This document shows, piece after piece, positions 42,912 through 51,430 of a stretch of 64,000 nt of DNA; position 1 is the first letter of the stretch, and the number at the start of each line of letters is the position of its first letter. The DNA lies in the NCBI RefSeq assembly GCF_000741175.1, contig NZ_JGYS01000008.1, forward strand, positions 62,001 through 126,000, read 5' to 3'. The translations under genes were made by a program, and so were the position numbers. This DNA is from Bifidobacterium callitrichos DSM 23973. GTDB lineage: Bacteria > Actinomycetota > Actinomycetes > Actinomycetales > Bifidobacteriaceae. The notes under the pieces were generated by a model. That model was given only the letters and a program-made list of their open reading frames with translations, did not search any database and had not been told where the DNA came from.

Positions 42912-45815
42912 ATGGTTGACACGACCGCAGGTCGCACTGCAACGGACGCCAAGACCGACGCCGGCAACGACACCGGAAGCGGCGCATGGCCGCAGACCGT
43001 CCACATCGCCCTCAACGCCGCCGACGTCGAGCGGGCCGCGAAGAACCGCAACGGTCTGACCTACAAGGGCTTCGGACTTCTGTCCGGCAACGCCACCTCC
43101 AGCCTCCTCATGGACTACAAGGCCGAAAGCCCCGAATCCTACTGGACGCTGGTGAAGACCCTGTTCGCCGGCGATCACCCGCTCATGAACACCGTCAAGG
43201 TCGAGATGGGCAACGACCGCAACAACTCCACCGGCCCGAACGTCGCCACGATGCGCGATCGGGACGAATACCCGCAGGTGCGCCGCGAGCCGGGCTTCCA
43301 GCTCGCCGCCGATGCCCGGCGCTACCAGCCGGACGTGCACGTGAGCATCCTGCGCTGGATGGTCCCCACCTGGGTCCACTCCAACGAGGACGTCTACAGG
43401 TGGTACAAGAACACGATCCTCGCCGCCTACCGCGAATACGGCTTCATGATCGACTCGGTCAACCCGGACGTCAACGAGCGCACCGCCGACCTCGAATGGG
43501 TCGCCGACTTCGCGCACCGCGTCCGCACCGACGAGGAGGGCTTCATCGGCAACGGTCCCGACGATCCGAACGCCGGCTTCGCGAGCGACGAGGAACGCAG
43601 CCTGTTCCACGCGATCAAGGTCATCACCTCCGACGAGGAGGTCACCGGCACCTTCGGCGGCGACGTCATCGCCAACCCCACATACATGGACGCGATGGAC
43701 GTGGCCTCCTACCACTACTCCGTCGAGGACGATCAGGACGGCAACTTCACGCGTCTCGCCGACGAATTCGACAAGGAGGTCTGGAACTCGGAGGCGCAGG
43801 CCACGTTCTCGAACTCCGCCGATCGCCCGAACAACACGATGGACGACGGCCTCGGCGAGCGCACCGGCACCGGCATCGGCGGATCCGGCAGCGCCCTCGA
43901 AATGGCCAACACCCTGATCAAGGGCTTCGTCGAATCGCGCCGCACGCACGCGATCTACCAGCCGGCCATCGGCTCGTGCTACGAGAACATGGAATACGCC
44001 TCCAAGGAGCTCATCTCCGCACGCGACCCGTGGAGCGGCTGGATCTACTACGACGCCGGCTGCGCCGTCCTCGAGCACTTCACCAAGTTCGCCAAGCTCG
44101 GCTTCACCCGTCTGCACGACGGCACCGAAGTCGACGGCATCTGGCGTGCCATCCCGTCCGCATCCGGCAGCGAGGTCGGCGGCAACAACCCCGTCGCCGG
44201 CGCCCGCCACGGCGAACCCTCCTACCTGACGCTCGCCTCGCCGGACGGCAAGGACTTCAGCACCATCATCGTCAACGACTCCGCGCGCCCGAAGACCTAC
44301 GTCATCACCGCCGATTCCGCGCTCAAGGCGTTCGGCAAGCCGCTGCAGATCTGGGTCACCAAGGCCTGTGATCCCGAGTCCGGCGAGGCGTACGATGCGA
44401 ACTACCGTCGTCCGCTCACCATCGTGCCGCCGGCCTACCCCGACGAGACCTCCGAGGTCCCCGTCGATTCCGACTCCGCCGACTCCGCCGACTCCACCGT
44501 CTCCTACACGCTGACCGTCGAACCGTGGAGCATCATCACCGCGACCACGCTCGACACCTTCGGTCCCGCGCCCGACGACACCGACGATCGCTCCGGCCGG
44601 ACCGACGAAGGCCGCTACGCGCCGAAGGCCGGCTACGAGTACGACCTGCCGCACACCGCCGAGAACGCGCGTCCGGTCCTCGATGTCGATCCTGAGCACG
44701 GCGTCCTGTACGCCGACGACTTCCGCTACGAGGACGAGCAGCCGGTCGACGTGTTCAAGTCCGACGCGCTCGCCCGCGAGGACTATCTCGAATCCCGCGG
44801 CGGCGATGCCGGTGCCACCGCACGCTACACCACCGACACCAACGGCGCGTTCGAAATCGTCCCCGACTCCGAACGCGGGCATGTACTGCGTCAGCAGATC
44901 GACTGGAACCACGCCGGCAACGCGTGGATCGAAGGCGAGCCGCGCACCGCGATCGGCGACATGCGCTGGACCGACTATCAGGTGTCCGTCGACGTGAAGT
45001 TCGAGGACTACCCGGGCCGTTCGCCGTACGTGGTCGTCGGCGCTCGCGAGATGGGTGGCAACAAGTTCACCACCGACATCTGCGGCGTCGACTTCAAGAT
45101 CCGCGCCGACGGCATCTGGCTGCTGCGCAACTTCGGCAACGAGGTGCGTCGCGGTCACCTCGAGGATCTGCGCAAGCGCGCAGCCGAAGCCGGCACCACG
45201 CCGTTCGCGCCGGGTGCGGGCTCGTGGAACACGATCACGCTGCGCGTCGTCGGCGACACCGCCACCGTGTTCGTCAACGGTGCGCAGGTCGCCACATGGT
45301 CCGATGCCTCGCTGCAGTCGGCCGGACGCGTCAACCTCGGCACCAGCTTCGATCACGTGCGCTTCTCCAACCTGCGCGTCGAACGCGTGCCCGGCTACGC
45401 GCCGTACTACGACCAGCTCATCGACGACATGCACATGCGCTCGTGGGACGACGGCTCCGAGATTCTGCGCTACAGCGGTCCGTGGACGCACGACAACGGT
45501 CAGGGCATGTTCACCTACATGCGCACGATCTCCCGCGCCGCCGCGGTCGGAGCATCGGTGTCGCTCGCGTTCACCGGCACCGGAATCGACCTGTTCGGCC
45601 CGTCCGACGGTACGGCCCGACTGGACGTCTTCGTCGACGGCGTCCAGGTACGCTCGGCTGCGCCCGTCCACGCGACGAACGGTTCGCTGCGCTGCCAGTT
45701 CCGTCTGCGTGACCTCGCATACGGCGAGCACACGGTCGTCTTCCGCACCGCCGCCCTCGGCCCGACCGGCTTCGCGCTCGACGCGCTGGGCCTCGTCGGT
45801 GCGATTGAGCGGTGA
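42912..45815 (+). CDS. GH59-family glycoside hydrolase (galactosylceramidase-like)
   Basis: 967 residues, no signal peptide. The barrel matches the galactocerebrosidase family: YKGFGLLSGNATSSLLMDY at 51-69, VKVEMGNDRNNSTG at 95-108, acid/base Glu189 in NPDVNER, nucleophile Glu294 in EVWNSEAQ, and DPWSGWIYYD. A beta-sandwich and a lectin-like domain (from VLYADDFRYED, about 597) follow as in GALC; an extra C-terminal module (about 845-967, FTGTGIDLFGP and GFALDALGLVG) looks like a carbohydrate-binding domain. GH59 splits beta-galactosides such as galactosylceramide in animals; in this cytoplasmic bacterial enzyme the substrate is unknown. Weak ribosome site; ATG 42912 chosen. Confidence 0.83.
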   Translation: MVDTTAGRTATDAKTDAGNDTGSGAWPQTVHIALNAADVERAAKNRNGLTYKGFGLLSGNATSSLLMDYKAESPESYWTLVKTLFAGDHPLMNTVKVEMGNDRNNSTGPNVATMRDRDEYPQVRREPGFQLAADARRYQPDVHVSILRWMVPTWVHSNEDVYRWYKNTILAAYREYGFMIDSVNPDVNERTADLEWVADFAHRVRTDEEGFIGNGPDDPNAGFASDEERSLFHAIKVITSDEEVTGTFGGDVIANPTYMDAMDVASYHYSVEDDQDGNFTRLADEFDKEVWNSEAQATFSNSADRPNNTMDDGLGERTGTGIGGSGSALEMANTLIKGFVESRRTHAIYQPAIGSCYENMEYASKELISARDPWSGWIYYDAGCAVLEHFTKFAKLGFTRLHDGTEVDGIWRAIPSASGSEVGGNNPVAGARHGEPSYLTLASPDGKDFSTIIVNDSARPKTYVITADSALKAFGKPLQIWVTKACDPESGEAYDANYRRPLTIVPPAYPDETSEVPVDSDSADSADSTVSYTLTVEPWSIITATTLDTFGPAPDDTDDRSGRTDEGRYAPKAGYEYDLPHTAENARPVLDVDPEHGVLYADDFRYEDEQPVDVFKSDALAREDYLESRGGDAGATARYTTDTNGAFEIVPDSERGHVLRQQIDWNHAGNAWIEGEPRTAIGDMRWTDYQVSVDVKFEDYPGRSPYVVVGAREMGGNKFTTDICGVDFKIRADGIWLLRNFGNEVRRGHLEDLRKRAAEAGTTPFAPGAGSWNTITLRVVGDTATVFVNGAQVATWSDASLQSAGRVNLGTSFDHVRFSNLRVERVPGYAPYYDQLIDDMHMRSWDDGSEILRYSGPWTHDNGQGMFTYMRTISRAAAVGASVSLAFTGTGIDLFGPSDGTARLDVFVDGVQVRSAAPVHATNGSLRCQFRLRDLAYGEHTVVFRTAALGPTGFALDALGLVGAIER

Positions 45816-45840
45816 GTTCGCCGAGTATCCATCCGTGCCT

Positions 45841-45934
45841 TGCCACTCAACGTGATATCTCATGAAAATCGCATTGAGTGGCACGATTTACTGCCGCTCA
45901 ATGCGATTTTCGTCGATTTTGGCGTTGAATGGCA
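45841..45934. repeat. Palindromic repeat block, left (two 43-bp units)
   Basis: Units at 45841-45883 and 45892-45934, each with TGCCACTCAA-type and TTGAGTGGCA-type ends and a central GA/AT-rich part; eight bases between them. Confidence 0.85.
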
Positions 45935-46048
45935 GTGACTCACGGGAGTCGCGCCATTTCGTAAGGGGCGCCTCTGAACGGAACGTTGAAAAATGGCCCT
46001 TTTGACGATCCGTCAACTTTGCTGCGAGGGTGGCGGGCGGAGGAGTCG

Positions 46049-46142
46049 TGCCGCTCAATGCGAAAATCGTCAGAAATCGCATTGAGTGGCACGGATTCCT
46101 GCCACTCAACGCGTTTTTCGTGAGATATCACGTTGAGTGGCA
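46049..46142. repeat. Palindromic repeat block, right (two 43-bp units)
   Basis: Units at 46049-46091 and 46100-46142. The block is the near reverse complement of the left block, with the same 51-base periodicity. Confidence 0.85.
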
Positions 46143-46163
46143 CGAGCGACGTCGGACGTCGCG

Positions 46164-46994
46164 TCATACGGCGTCGAACCGCGCGCCTTCCGGCCTGCTC
46201 GGCGCCAGCATCAGCACGATGTTGACGATGACTCCAGCAAGAACCACGACGATGCCGACGAGGAAGGCGATGCCGCCGCCCACGCCGGCCGCCACATGCC
46301 CGCCGGAGCCGTCGGAACCGAGTGCGCCGAGCGCTCCGGACAGCGCGCTCGCGGCGCCGACGATGATGATGATCGCGCCGCCGAACCCCAGGGCGTATGG
46401 CATCGTGACCAGCCATCCCGGACGATTGGAGTCATGCAGCCGGCGTATCGCGATCGCGAATCCGGGAACCAGCGTGCCCAGCGTCCAGATCGTGCCGAGG
46501 AATCCGAGAGCGCCGTCGGTCGCATTGGCGAGGAATCGCAGCATGAGCGCGATGCCGAACGCGATGAGCATCCACCACCAGTATTCGCTGCGCGAGGCGC
46601 GGCCGGAGACCGTCACGTATTTCTTGAAGAACCGCAGGAACGCCTCCTGCGGCGGGCAGCCGTAATACGGCTGATGCAGCGGGGGAGCGTCGGTGCCGGG
46701 AGCGGTGCTGGTCCTGGCGTCGTTCGGTCCGAAGCCGGTTCGCGATCCCCTACGCGGTCCTCCTCGGTCCGTCCACTCGGCGTTGAACCCGCCGAAATCG
46801 TTGGGATTGCCATAGTTCGGATTGGTGTAGGTGGGGCCGGCATAGGCGGGGCCGGCATAATCGGGATCGGCGTATGGATTCGTGTACGTGCCATCGGGAG
46901 GGTATGACGGCGGCATGCCGTTCGCAGTGCCGCCCGCGTTGTCGTCCGGATCGGGGGAGCCGGAGGAGGAATCATGGGTGAATGGGTTGGTCAT
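46164..46994 (-). CDS. DUF805 membrane protein with a Tyr/Pro/Asn-rich N-terminus
   Basis: 276 residues. The first ~115 are disordered, with repeats of the YAGPxYxNP kind. The DUF805 part begins at about 116 (FLRFFKKYVTVSGRASRSEYWWW) and contains four membrane segments and the conserved IRRLHDSNRPGW. Function of DUF805 proteins is unknown. AAGGAAG precedes the ATG at 46994. A paralogue with the same layout is at 61574. Confidence 0.87.
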   Translation of the reverse strand: MTNPFTHDSSSGSPDPDDNAGGTANGMPPSYPPDGTYTNPYADPDYAGPAYAGPTYTNPNYGNPNDFGGFNAEWTDRGGPRRGSRTGFGPNDARTSTAPGTDAPPLHQPYYGCPPQEAFLRFFKKYVTVSGRASRSEYWWWMLIAFGIALMLRFLANATDGALGFLGTIWTLGTLVPGFAIAIRRLHDSNRPGWLVTMPYALGFGGAIIIIVGAASALSGALGALGSDGSGGHVAAGVGGGIAFLVGIVVVLAGVIVNIVLMLAPSRPEGARFDAV

Positions 46995-47256
46995 GGAAGC
47001 TTCCTTATCTGTGATTATCTGTGATTGAGTGATGATGTGGTTGGGTGCTGATGTTGTCGGATGATGGGGGGGGGTGCTTCGGCCGTGCCGGTCACCACGC
47101 TGTGCCCGGCGCGACCTTCCGCGCTCGCCATTGTTCCAGCCTGCTTGGCGCCGGGCAATCGGCGTCGCCTCCCATGTGGAACCGGTGGATAATCCGGTGG
47201 ATGAGCGAACGCTGCGATCCCCGTGAGCGCTCCCGTTCCACGTCCCGCTTGCGCGG

Positions 47257-47262
47257 CAGAAT
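47257..47262 (+). promoter_or_regulatory. -10-like box (CAGAAT) of gltX
   Basis: CAGAAT ends seven bases before the gltX ATG, matching the leaderless spacing seen in other genes here, although the first base is off consensus. Confidence 0.3.
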
Positions 47263-47269
47263 GGAACCT

Positions 47270-48799
47270 ATGACTGAAGCTGAAAATGCGAAAAACCATA
47301 AGCCCGAACTCCCCAAGGACGTTCGTGTCCGTTTCTGCCCGTCCCCGACCGGCACCCCGCACGTCGGCATGATCCGCACCGCCCTGTTCAACTGGGCCGA
47401 GGCGCGCGCCACCGGCGGCAAGCTCGTGTTCCGCATCGAGGACACCGACGCCGCACGCGATAGCGAGGAGAGCTACAACCAGATCCTCGAATCCCTGCGC
47501 TGGCTGGGCATCGACTGGGACGAGGGCATCGAGGTCGGCGGTCCGGACGGCCCGTACCGTCAGTCCGAGCGTACCGACATCTACAAGGACGTCGCCGCCA
47601 AGCTGCTCGAGGCCGGCTACGCCTACGAGTCCTTCTCCACGCCGGAGGAGATCAAGGAACGCAACATTGCCGCCGGCCGCCCGGCCGAGTTCGGCTACGA
47701 CGGCTACGACCGCGACCTGACCGAGGAGCAGAAGGCCGCCTTCCGCGCCGAGGGCCGCAAGCCCGCGCTGCGCATCCGCATGCCCGATGAGGACATCGCC
47801 TTCGACGACCTCATTCGCGGCACCATCGAGTTCAAGGCCGGCTCCGTGCCGGACTACGTGATCGTTCGTCCGAACGGCGATGCCCTGTACACGCTGACCA
47901 ACCCGGTCGACGACGCGATGATGAACATCAACGTCGTCCTGCGTGGCGAGGACCTGCTGAGCTCCACCCCGCGTCAGATCGTGCTCTACCGCTACCTCAA
48001 GGAGCTGGGCATCGCCAAGACCACCCCGCTGTTCGGCCACATGCCGTACGTGATGGGCCAGGGCAACAAGAAGCTCTCCAAGCGCGATCCGGAGTCCAAC
48101 CTGTTCAACCACCGCGACGCCGGCTTCATCCGCGAGGGCCTGCTCAACTACCTCGCCCTGCTCGGCTGGTCCATCGCTCCGGACCGTGACGTGTTCTCGA
48201 TGGACGAGATGATCGAGAAGTTCGACGTGCGCGACGTCAAGGCCAACCCGGCCCGCTTCGACCTCGACAAGGCGATCTCGATCAACGCCGAACATGTGCG
48301 CATGCTTGATCAGCAGGACTTCCTCAACCGTTCCGTGCCGTACCTCCACCGCGACGGCGTCGTCTCCGCGGACAACTGGGACGCGCTGACCGATCGCGAG
48401 AAGACGATCCTCACCGCGGCCGCGCCGCTCGTCCAGACCCGCGTGCGTCTGCTCGGCGAGGTCGCCGGCATGGTCGGCTCCCTGCTGTCCACCGACGAGT
48501 ACCTCGAGCCGACCGACGATGCGCGCAAGCAGCTCAAGGAGTCCGCCGGTGCGGTGCTCGACCTCGCGATCGCCGCGCTGGAGGGCGTCTCCGAGGCCGA
48601 TTGGAAGACCGACACCCTGCACGAGACGCTCAACAAGGCCCTCGTGGAGGATGGCGGCTACAAGCCGCGTCTCGCCTTCGGCCCGGTGCGTGTGGCCATG
48701 TCCGGCCGCCGCGTCTCCCCGCCGCTCTTCGAGTCGATGGAGATCGTCGGCCGCGACCTGACGATCGCGCGTCTGCAGGGCCTTCGCGCGCACCTGTGA
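47270..48799 (+). CDS. gltX: Glutamyl-tRNA synthetase
   Basis: Class I synthetase of 509 residues that charges tRNA-Glu. The HIGH-type motif is [11 protein letters not shown] near residues 21-31 and the KMSKS-type motif is [10 protein letters not shown] near 265. The C-terminal helical anticodon-binding domain is complete. The ATG at 47270 is close to the conserved region; the frame is open far upstream but without conserved residues. Two tRNA-Glu(CTC) genes lie 6 kb downstream. Confidence 0.96.
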   Translation: MTEAENAKNHKPELPKDVRVRFCPSPTGTPHVGMIRTALFNWAEARATGGKLVFRIEDTDAARDSEESYNQILESLRWLGIDWDEGIEVGGPDGPYRQSERTDIYKDVAAKLLEAGYAYESFSTPEEIKERNIAAGRPAEFGYDGYDRDLTEEQKAAFRAEGRKPALRIRMPDEDIAFDDLIRGTIEFKAGSVPDYVIVRPNGDALYTLTNPVDDAMMNINVVLRGEDLLSSTPRQIVLYRYLKELGIAKTTPLFGHMPYVMGQGNKKLSKRDPESNLFNHRDAGFIREGLLNYLALLGWSIAPDRDVFSMDEMIEKFDVRDVKANPARFDLDKAISINAEHVRMLDQQDFLNRSVPYLHRDGVVSADNWDALTDREKTILTAAAPLVQTRVRLLGEVAGMVGSLLSTDEYLEPTDDARKQLKESAGAVLDLAIAALEGVSEADWKTDTLHETLNKALVEDGGYKPRLAFGPVRVAMSGRRVSPPLFESMEIVGRDLTIARLQGLRAHL

Positions 48800-48823
48800 T
48801 CGCGTCTGATCGCGCATCATGAG

Positions 48824-48870
48824 AGGCGTCCGCCGCCATGTACCGACGTACTGGCTGCGGACGCCTTTTG
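48824..48870 (+). terminator. Terminator after gltX
   Basis: AGGCGTCCGC (48824-48833) pairs with GCGGACGCCT (48857-48866), followed by TTTT. Confidence 0.8.
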
Positions 48871-48890
48871 CGTGATGTTGCCCATGCGTG

Positions 48891-48904
48891 TCGATACGCT
48901 TCAA
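48891..48904. promoter_or_regulatory. LacI-type operator before the regulator gene
   Basis: TCGATACGCTTCAA, a variant of the TTGATGCGCTTCAA sites before the MFS gene, with the CG-centred symmetry typical of LacI-family operators. Confidence 0.6.
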
Positions 48905-48978
48905 TATCGGTATTGAATCACGGCATGCGATCACGGCAGGGAATCAATGTCGTTGGTCGTCGATTGTTGAGGTGGACG

Positions 48979-49959
48979 ATGGTTACCGCGAAGGATGTCG
49001 CGAAACGCGCCGGGGTCTCCCAGGCTACGGTCTCGTATGTGATGAGCGGCAGTCGTCCGATTTCCGAGGCGACGAAGCAACGCGTGCGCAAGGCCATGCG
49101 CGAATTGAATTATGTGCCCAATGTCAACGCCCGTTCGCTCGCCGGCGGCAAGACCGGCGTGATCGGTGTGGTGGTGCGCATGGATGAGGACACGGATATG
49201 GCCGAGCTGCGCCCGTTCCTAGTGGTGATCATGCGTGAGGCGCGTGCCCAGGGCTATAACGTCATGCTCATTCCGGCCGATGAAGGGGTTGATGGTCTGG
49301 ACCGCATGGTGCGTCAGAGGATGGTCGACGGCATCATCGTGTTCGATATCGAGTGGCACGACAATCGGCTTGAGCGTATCGCGGAGATGGATATACCCAC
49401 GGTGTTGTTCGGAAGTCCCGAGGATTCGCACGGGCTTGCCTGCGTCGATGTCGACTACCGCCGCATCGCCCAGTTGGCGGTCAATAACCTCGCCGAGCAG
49501 GGTGCCGAGCGCATTGTGGTGATCGGCGACTATGGTCGTGATGCCACGCGGTATCCCTTTTCCAAGTTCTTCGCCGGCGAGGCCCACGCGGTGGCTGCGG
49601 TGCTCGGCATGGCATGCACGGTGTTCGTGCCTCCGCAGGATGGGTGGCGTGGCATCTGGGCGTTGAAGGACGAGGTGGTTGATCTTTCTCGTGTGCATGG
49701 GGGAGTTGCTGTTCGCACCCCGCGGGCGTTGAACTACCTCCTGCAGTTGTGTGCCGATCTTGGGATCGTTCCCGGCCGCGATCTGTATATCGTCGCGGTG
49801 TATACGGATGATTACGCGCGTTCGCTGCCCAGGCCGGTGTCGAATGTGGATCCCGTGCCTGGGGAGATGGCCCGCAAGGCCGTGGATGGCATTTTCGCCC
49901 AGCTGCGTGGAGAGCGTATCTCCGATCAGCTGTTGCTGCCCCATGTGACGATGCGTTGA
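48979..49959 (+). CDS. LacI-family regulator of the MFS-GH27 locus
   Basis: 326 residues. The N-terminal helix-turn-helix is TAKDVAKRAGVSQATVSYVM with the hinge helix NARSLAGGKT; a sugar-binding sensor domain follows. GAGGTGG precedes the ATG at 48979. Operator-like sites of the TTGATGCGCTTCAA type occur before this gene and twice to three times before the next, so it probably represses itself and the transporter-alpha-galactosidase pair. Confidence 0.92.
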   Translation: MVTAKDVAKRAGVSQATVSYVMSGSRPISEATKQRVRKAMRELNYVPNVNARSLAGGKTGVIGVVVRMDEDTDMAELRPFLVVIMREARAQGYNVMLIPADEGVDGLDRMVRQRMVDGIIVFDIEWHDNRLERIAEMDIPTVLFGSPEDSHGLACVDVDYRRIAQLAVNNLAEQGAERIVVIGDYGRDATRYPFSKFFAGEAHAVAAVLGMACTVFVPPQDGWRGIWALKDEVVDLSRVHGGVAVRTPRALNYLLQLCADLGIVPGRDLYIVAVYTDDYARSLPRPVSNVDPVPGEMARKAVDGIFAQLRGERISDQLLLPHVTMR

Positions 49960-49992
49960 CGGTTGATGCGATGTGAGACCGTCGAATAATTA

Positions 49993-50076
49993 TTGATGCG
50001 CTTCAACACGCCGTGTTGCGTGATGCTTGCTCTCGTTCTATCTTTATTTATGCGCTTCAACATTGATACGCATAAA
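49993..50076. promoter_or_regulatory. Three LacI-type operators before the MFS gene
   Basis: TTGATGCGCTTCAA (49993-50006), TTTATGCGCTTCAA (50047-50060) and, inverted, TTGATACGCATAAA (50063-50076). All share the CGC core with flanking TTGA/TCAA arms. Confidence 0.72.
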
Positions 50077-50142
50077 CGGCGGTGTTATGCAGAGTTGCAG
50101 TGTCGATGCTGAAGGTGTGAACGTACAAGTCAAGGAGCAATC

Positions 50143-51354
50143 ATGACTGCGGAAGTCAAGAAATATGGGCTCAATGTGCAGCTGGCCGTGTTGGCCGTGT
50201 CGCTGCTGCTGACGAGCTTCAACATCATCAACGGCATCCTGCCCCAGATCCGCGATGGCCTGCATGTGTCCAACGCGGCAGCCGAGCTGCTGTCCACCAC
50301 GCCCTCGCTCACCGCGCTGGCGACATTGCTGATCAGCCCGGCATTGGCGAGGTTCTTCGGGCTCAAGAACGTGATCGGCGCCGCCGTGCTGCTGGTCGGC
50401 GTCTCCGGCATAGTGCCGATGTTCGTCAGTAACTACACCGTCATCCTGGTTTCCCGTGGCGTGCTGGGTCTTGGTCTCGGCCTGTACAACTCGCTGGCTG
50501 TCACCATCATCCAGGTGCTGTGGTCGGGCGACACCCGTTCGACGCTGCTGGGCATCCGCGGCGCGTTCGAGAACATCGGCCAGATGATCCTCACCGCCCT
50601 GGTCGGTGTGCTCGCCTCCTCGTTCGGCTGGCAGGGCTCCTTCTCCGCCTACATTCTCGCCTTCGCCGCGCTCGCATGGTTCTGGGTCGTCGTCCCGGAC
50701 GTCAAGCTCAACGATCAGGAGGGTGATCAGTCCGATGACGTGAATGGCGATATGTTCGCCGAGAAGTCCAATGTCGTGATCCTGACGCTGTTCGTGTTGT
50801 TCGCCGCGGGCTACTTGGTGGCGATGCAGTCCGGCTTCGTGCGCTGGGCCGCCGTCACGCAGGAGGCTCTGGGCGCGGACTTCAACACGTCCACGATCAT
50901 GTCCGTCGGCGTGGCCGCCGGCATCGTCTCCGGCTTCGGCTTCGGCGCGCTCAACAAGTTCCTCGGCGACATGAACACCCTGTACTTGGGTATCTTCATC
51001 GAGGCGCTGGGCTGCTTCTTCCTGTACTTCGCCAACGGCAGCTACGCGCTGCTGGTCGCGTCGATCATCTGCTTCTACCTGCCCGGGCCGATCCTGGGTC
51101 CGTGGCTGTTCAACCAGCTGCCGAAGTACGCGAAGAAGTCGCAGCAGGCGTTCTGGTCCACCGCCATCATGATCGGCTTCCACGTCGGCAACTTCCTCGC
51201 GCCGATCGTCATGACCGCGATCGAGGCGGTGTCCGGTTCGAAGGATCTGGCCGTCTCGTTCCTGCCGTTCGGCATCGCCCTGCTGCTGATCATCGTCGGC
51301 GTGTTCGCCTACACCCACATGCCCCACAAGTCCACGTCCGCCGTCAAGGCGTGA
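50143..51354 (+). CDS. MFS sugar transporter
   Basis: 403 residues with twelve membrane segments and the MFS pattern ARFFGLKN after segment 2 and SRGVLGLGLGLYN in segment 4. A short acidic loop (VKLNDQEGDQSDDVNGD) divides the halves. AAGGAG lies before the ATG. With the adjacent LacI regulator and GH27 enzyme it probably imports an alpha-galactoside or similar oligosaccharide; the MFS branch by itself does not prove this. Confidence 0.87.
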   Translation: MTAEVKKYGLNVQLAVLAVSLLLTSFNIINGILPQIRDGLHVSNAAAELLSTTPSLTALATLLISPALARFFGLKNVIGAAVLLVGVSGIVPMFVSNYTVILVSRGVLGLGLGLYNSLAVTIIQVLWSGDTRSTLLGIRGAFENIGQMILTALVGVLASSFGWQGSFSAYILAFAALAWFWVVVPDVKLNDQEGDQSDDVNGDMFAEKSNVVILTLFVLFAAGYLVAMQSGFVRWAAVTQEALGADFNTSTIMSVGVAAGIVSGFGFGALNKFLGDMNTLYLGIFIEALGCFFLYFANGSYALLVASIICFYLPGPILGPWLFNQLPKYAKKSQQAFWSTAIMIGFHVGNFLAPIVMTAIEAVSGSKDLAVSFLPFGIALLLIIVGVFAYTHMPHKSTSAVKA

Positions 51355-51430
51355 CTTTCATTCCTGCGAATGGTGCGATGCTCGTCCAAGGGCGTTGCGC
51401 CCTGTCGAAATCACGAGAAAGGCGACGATC

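Larger units (their letters stand above)
45816..46163. other. Repeat-filled region between GH59 and the DUF805 gene
   Basis: 348 bases. It consists of four 43-bp palindromic elements in two blocks (45841-45934 and 46049-46142) in inverted orientation around a unique centre. No gene is seen. Confidence 0.7.

Noticed and set aside
42888-45884. 998-codon open frame opposite GH59
   Set aside because: Shadow of the GH59 gene; composition is typical of an antisense frame and it starts in the palindromic repeats.
45841-46142. CRISPR array
   Set aside because: Four repeats of 43 bp but each is a full palindrome, they are in mirrored pairs, spacers are 8 and 114 bases, and there are no cas genes.
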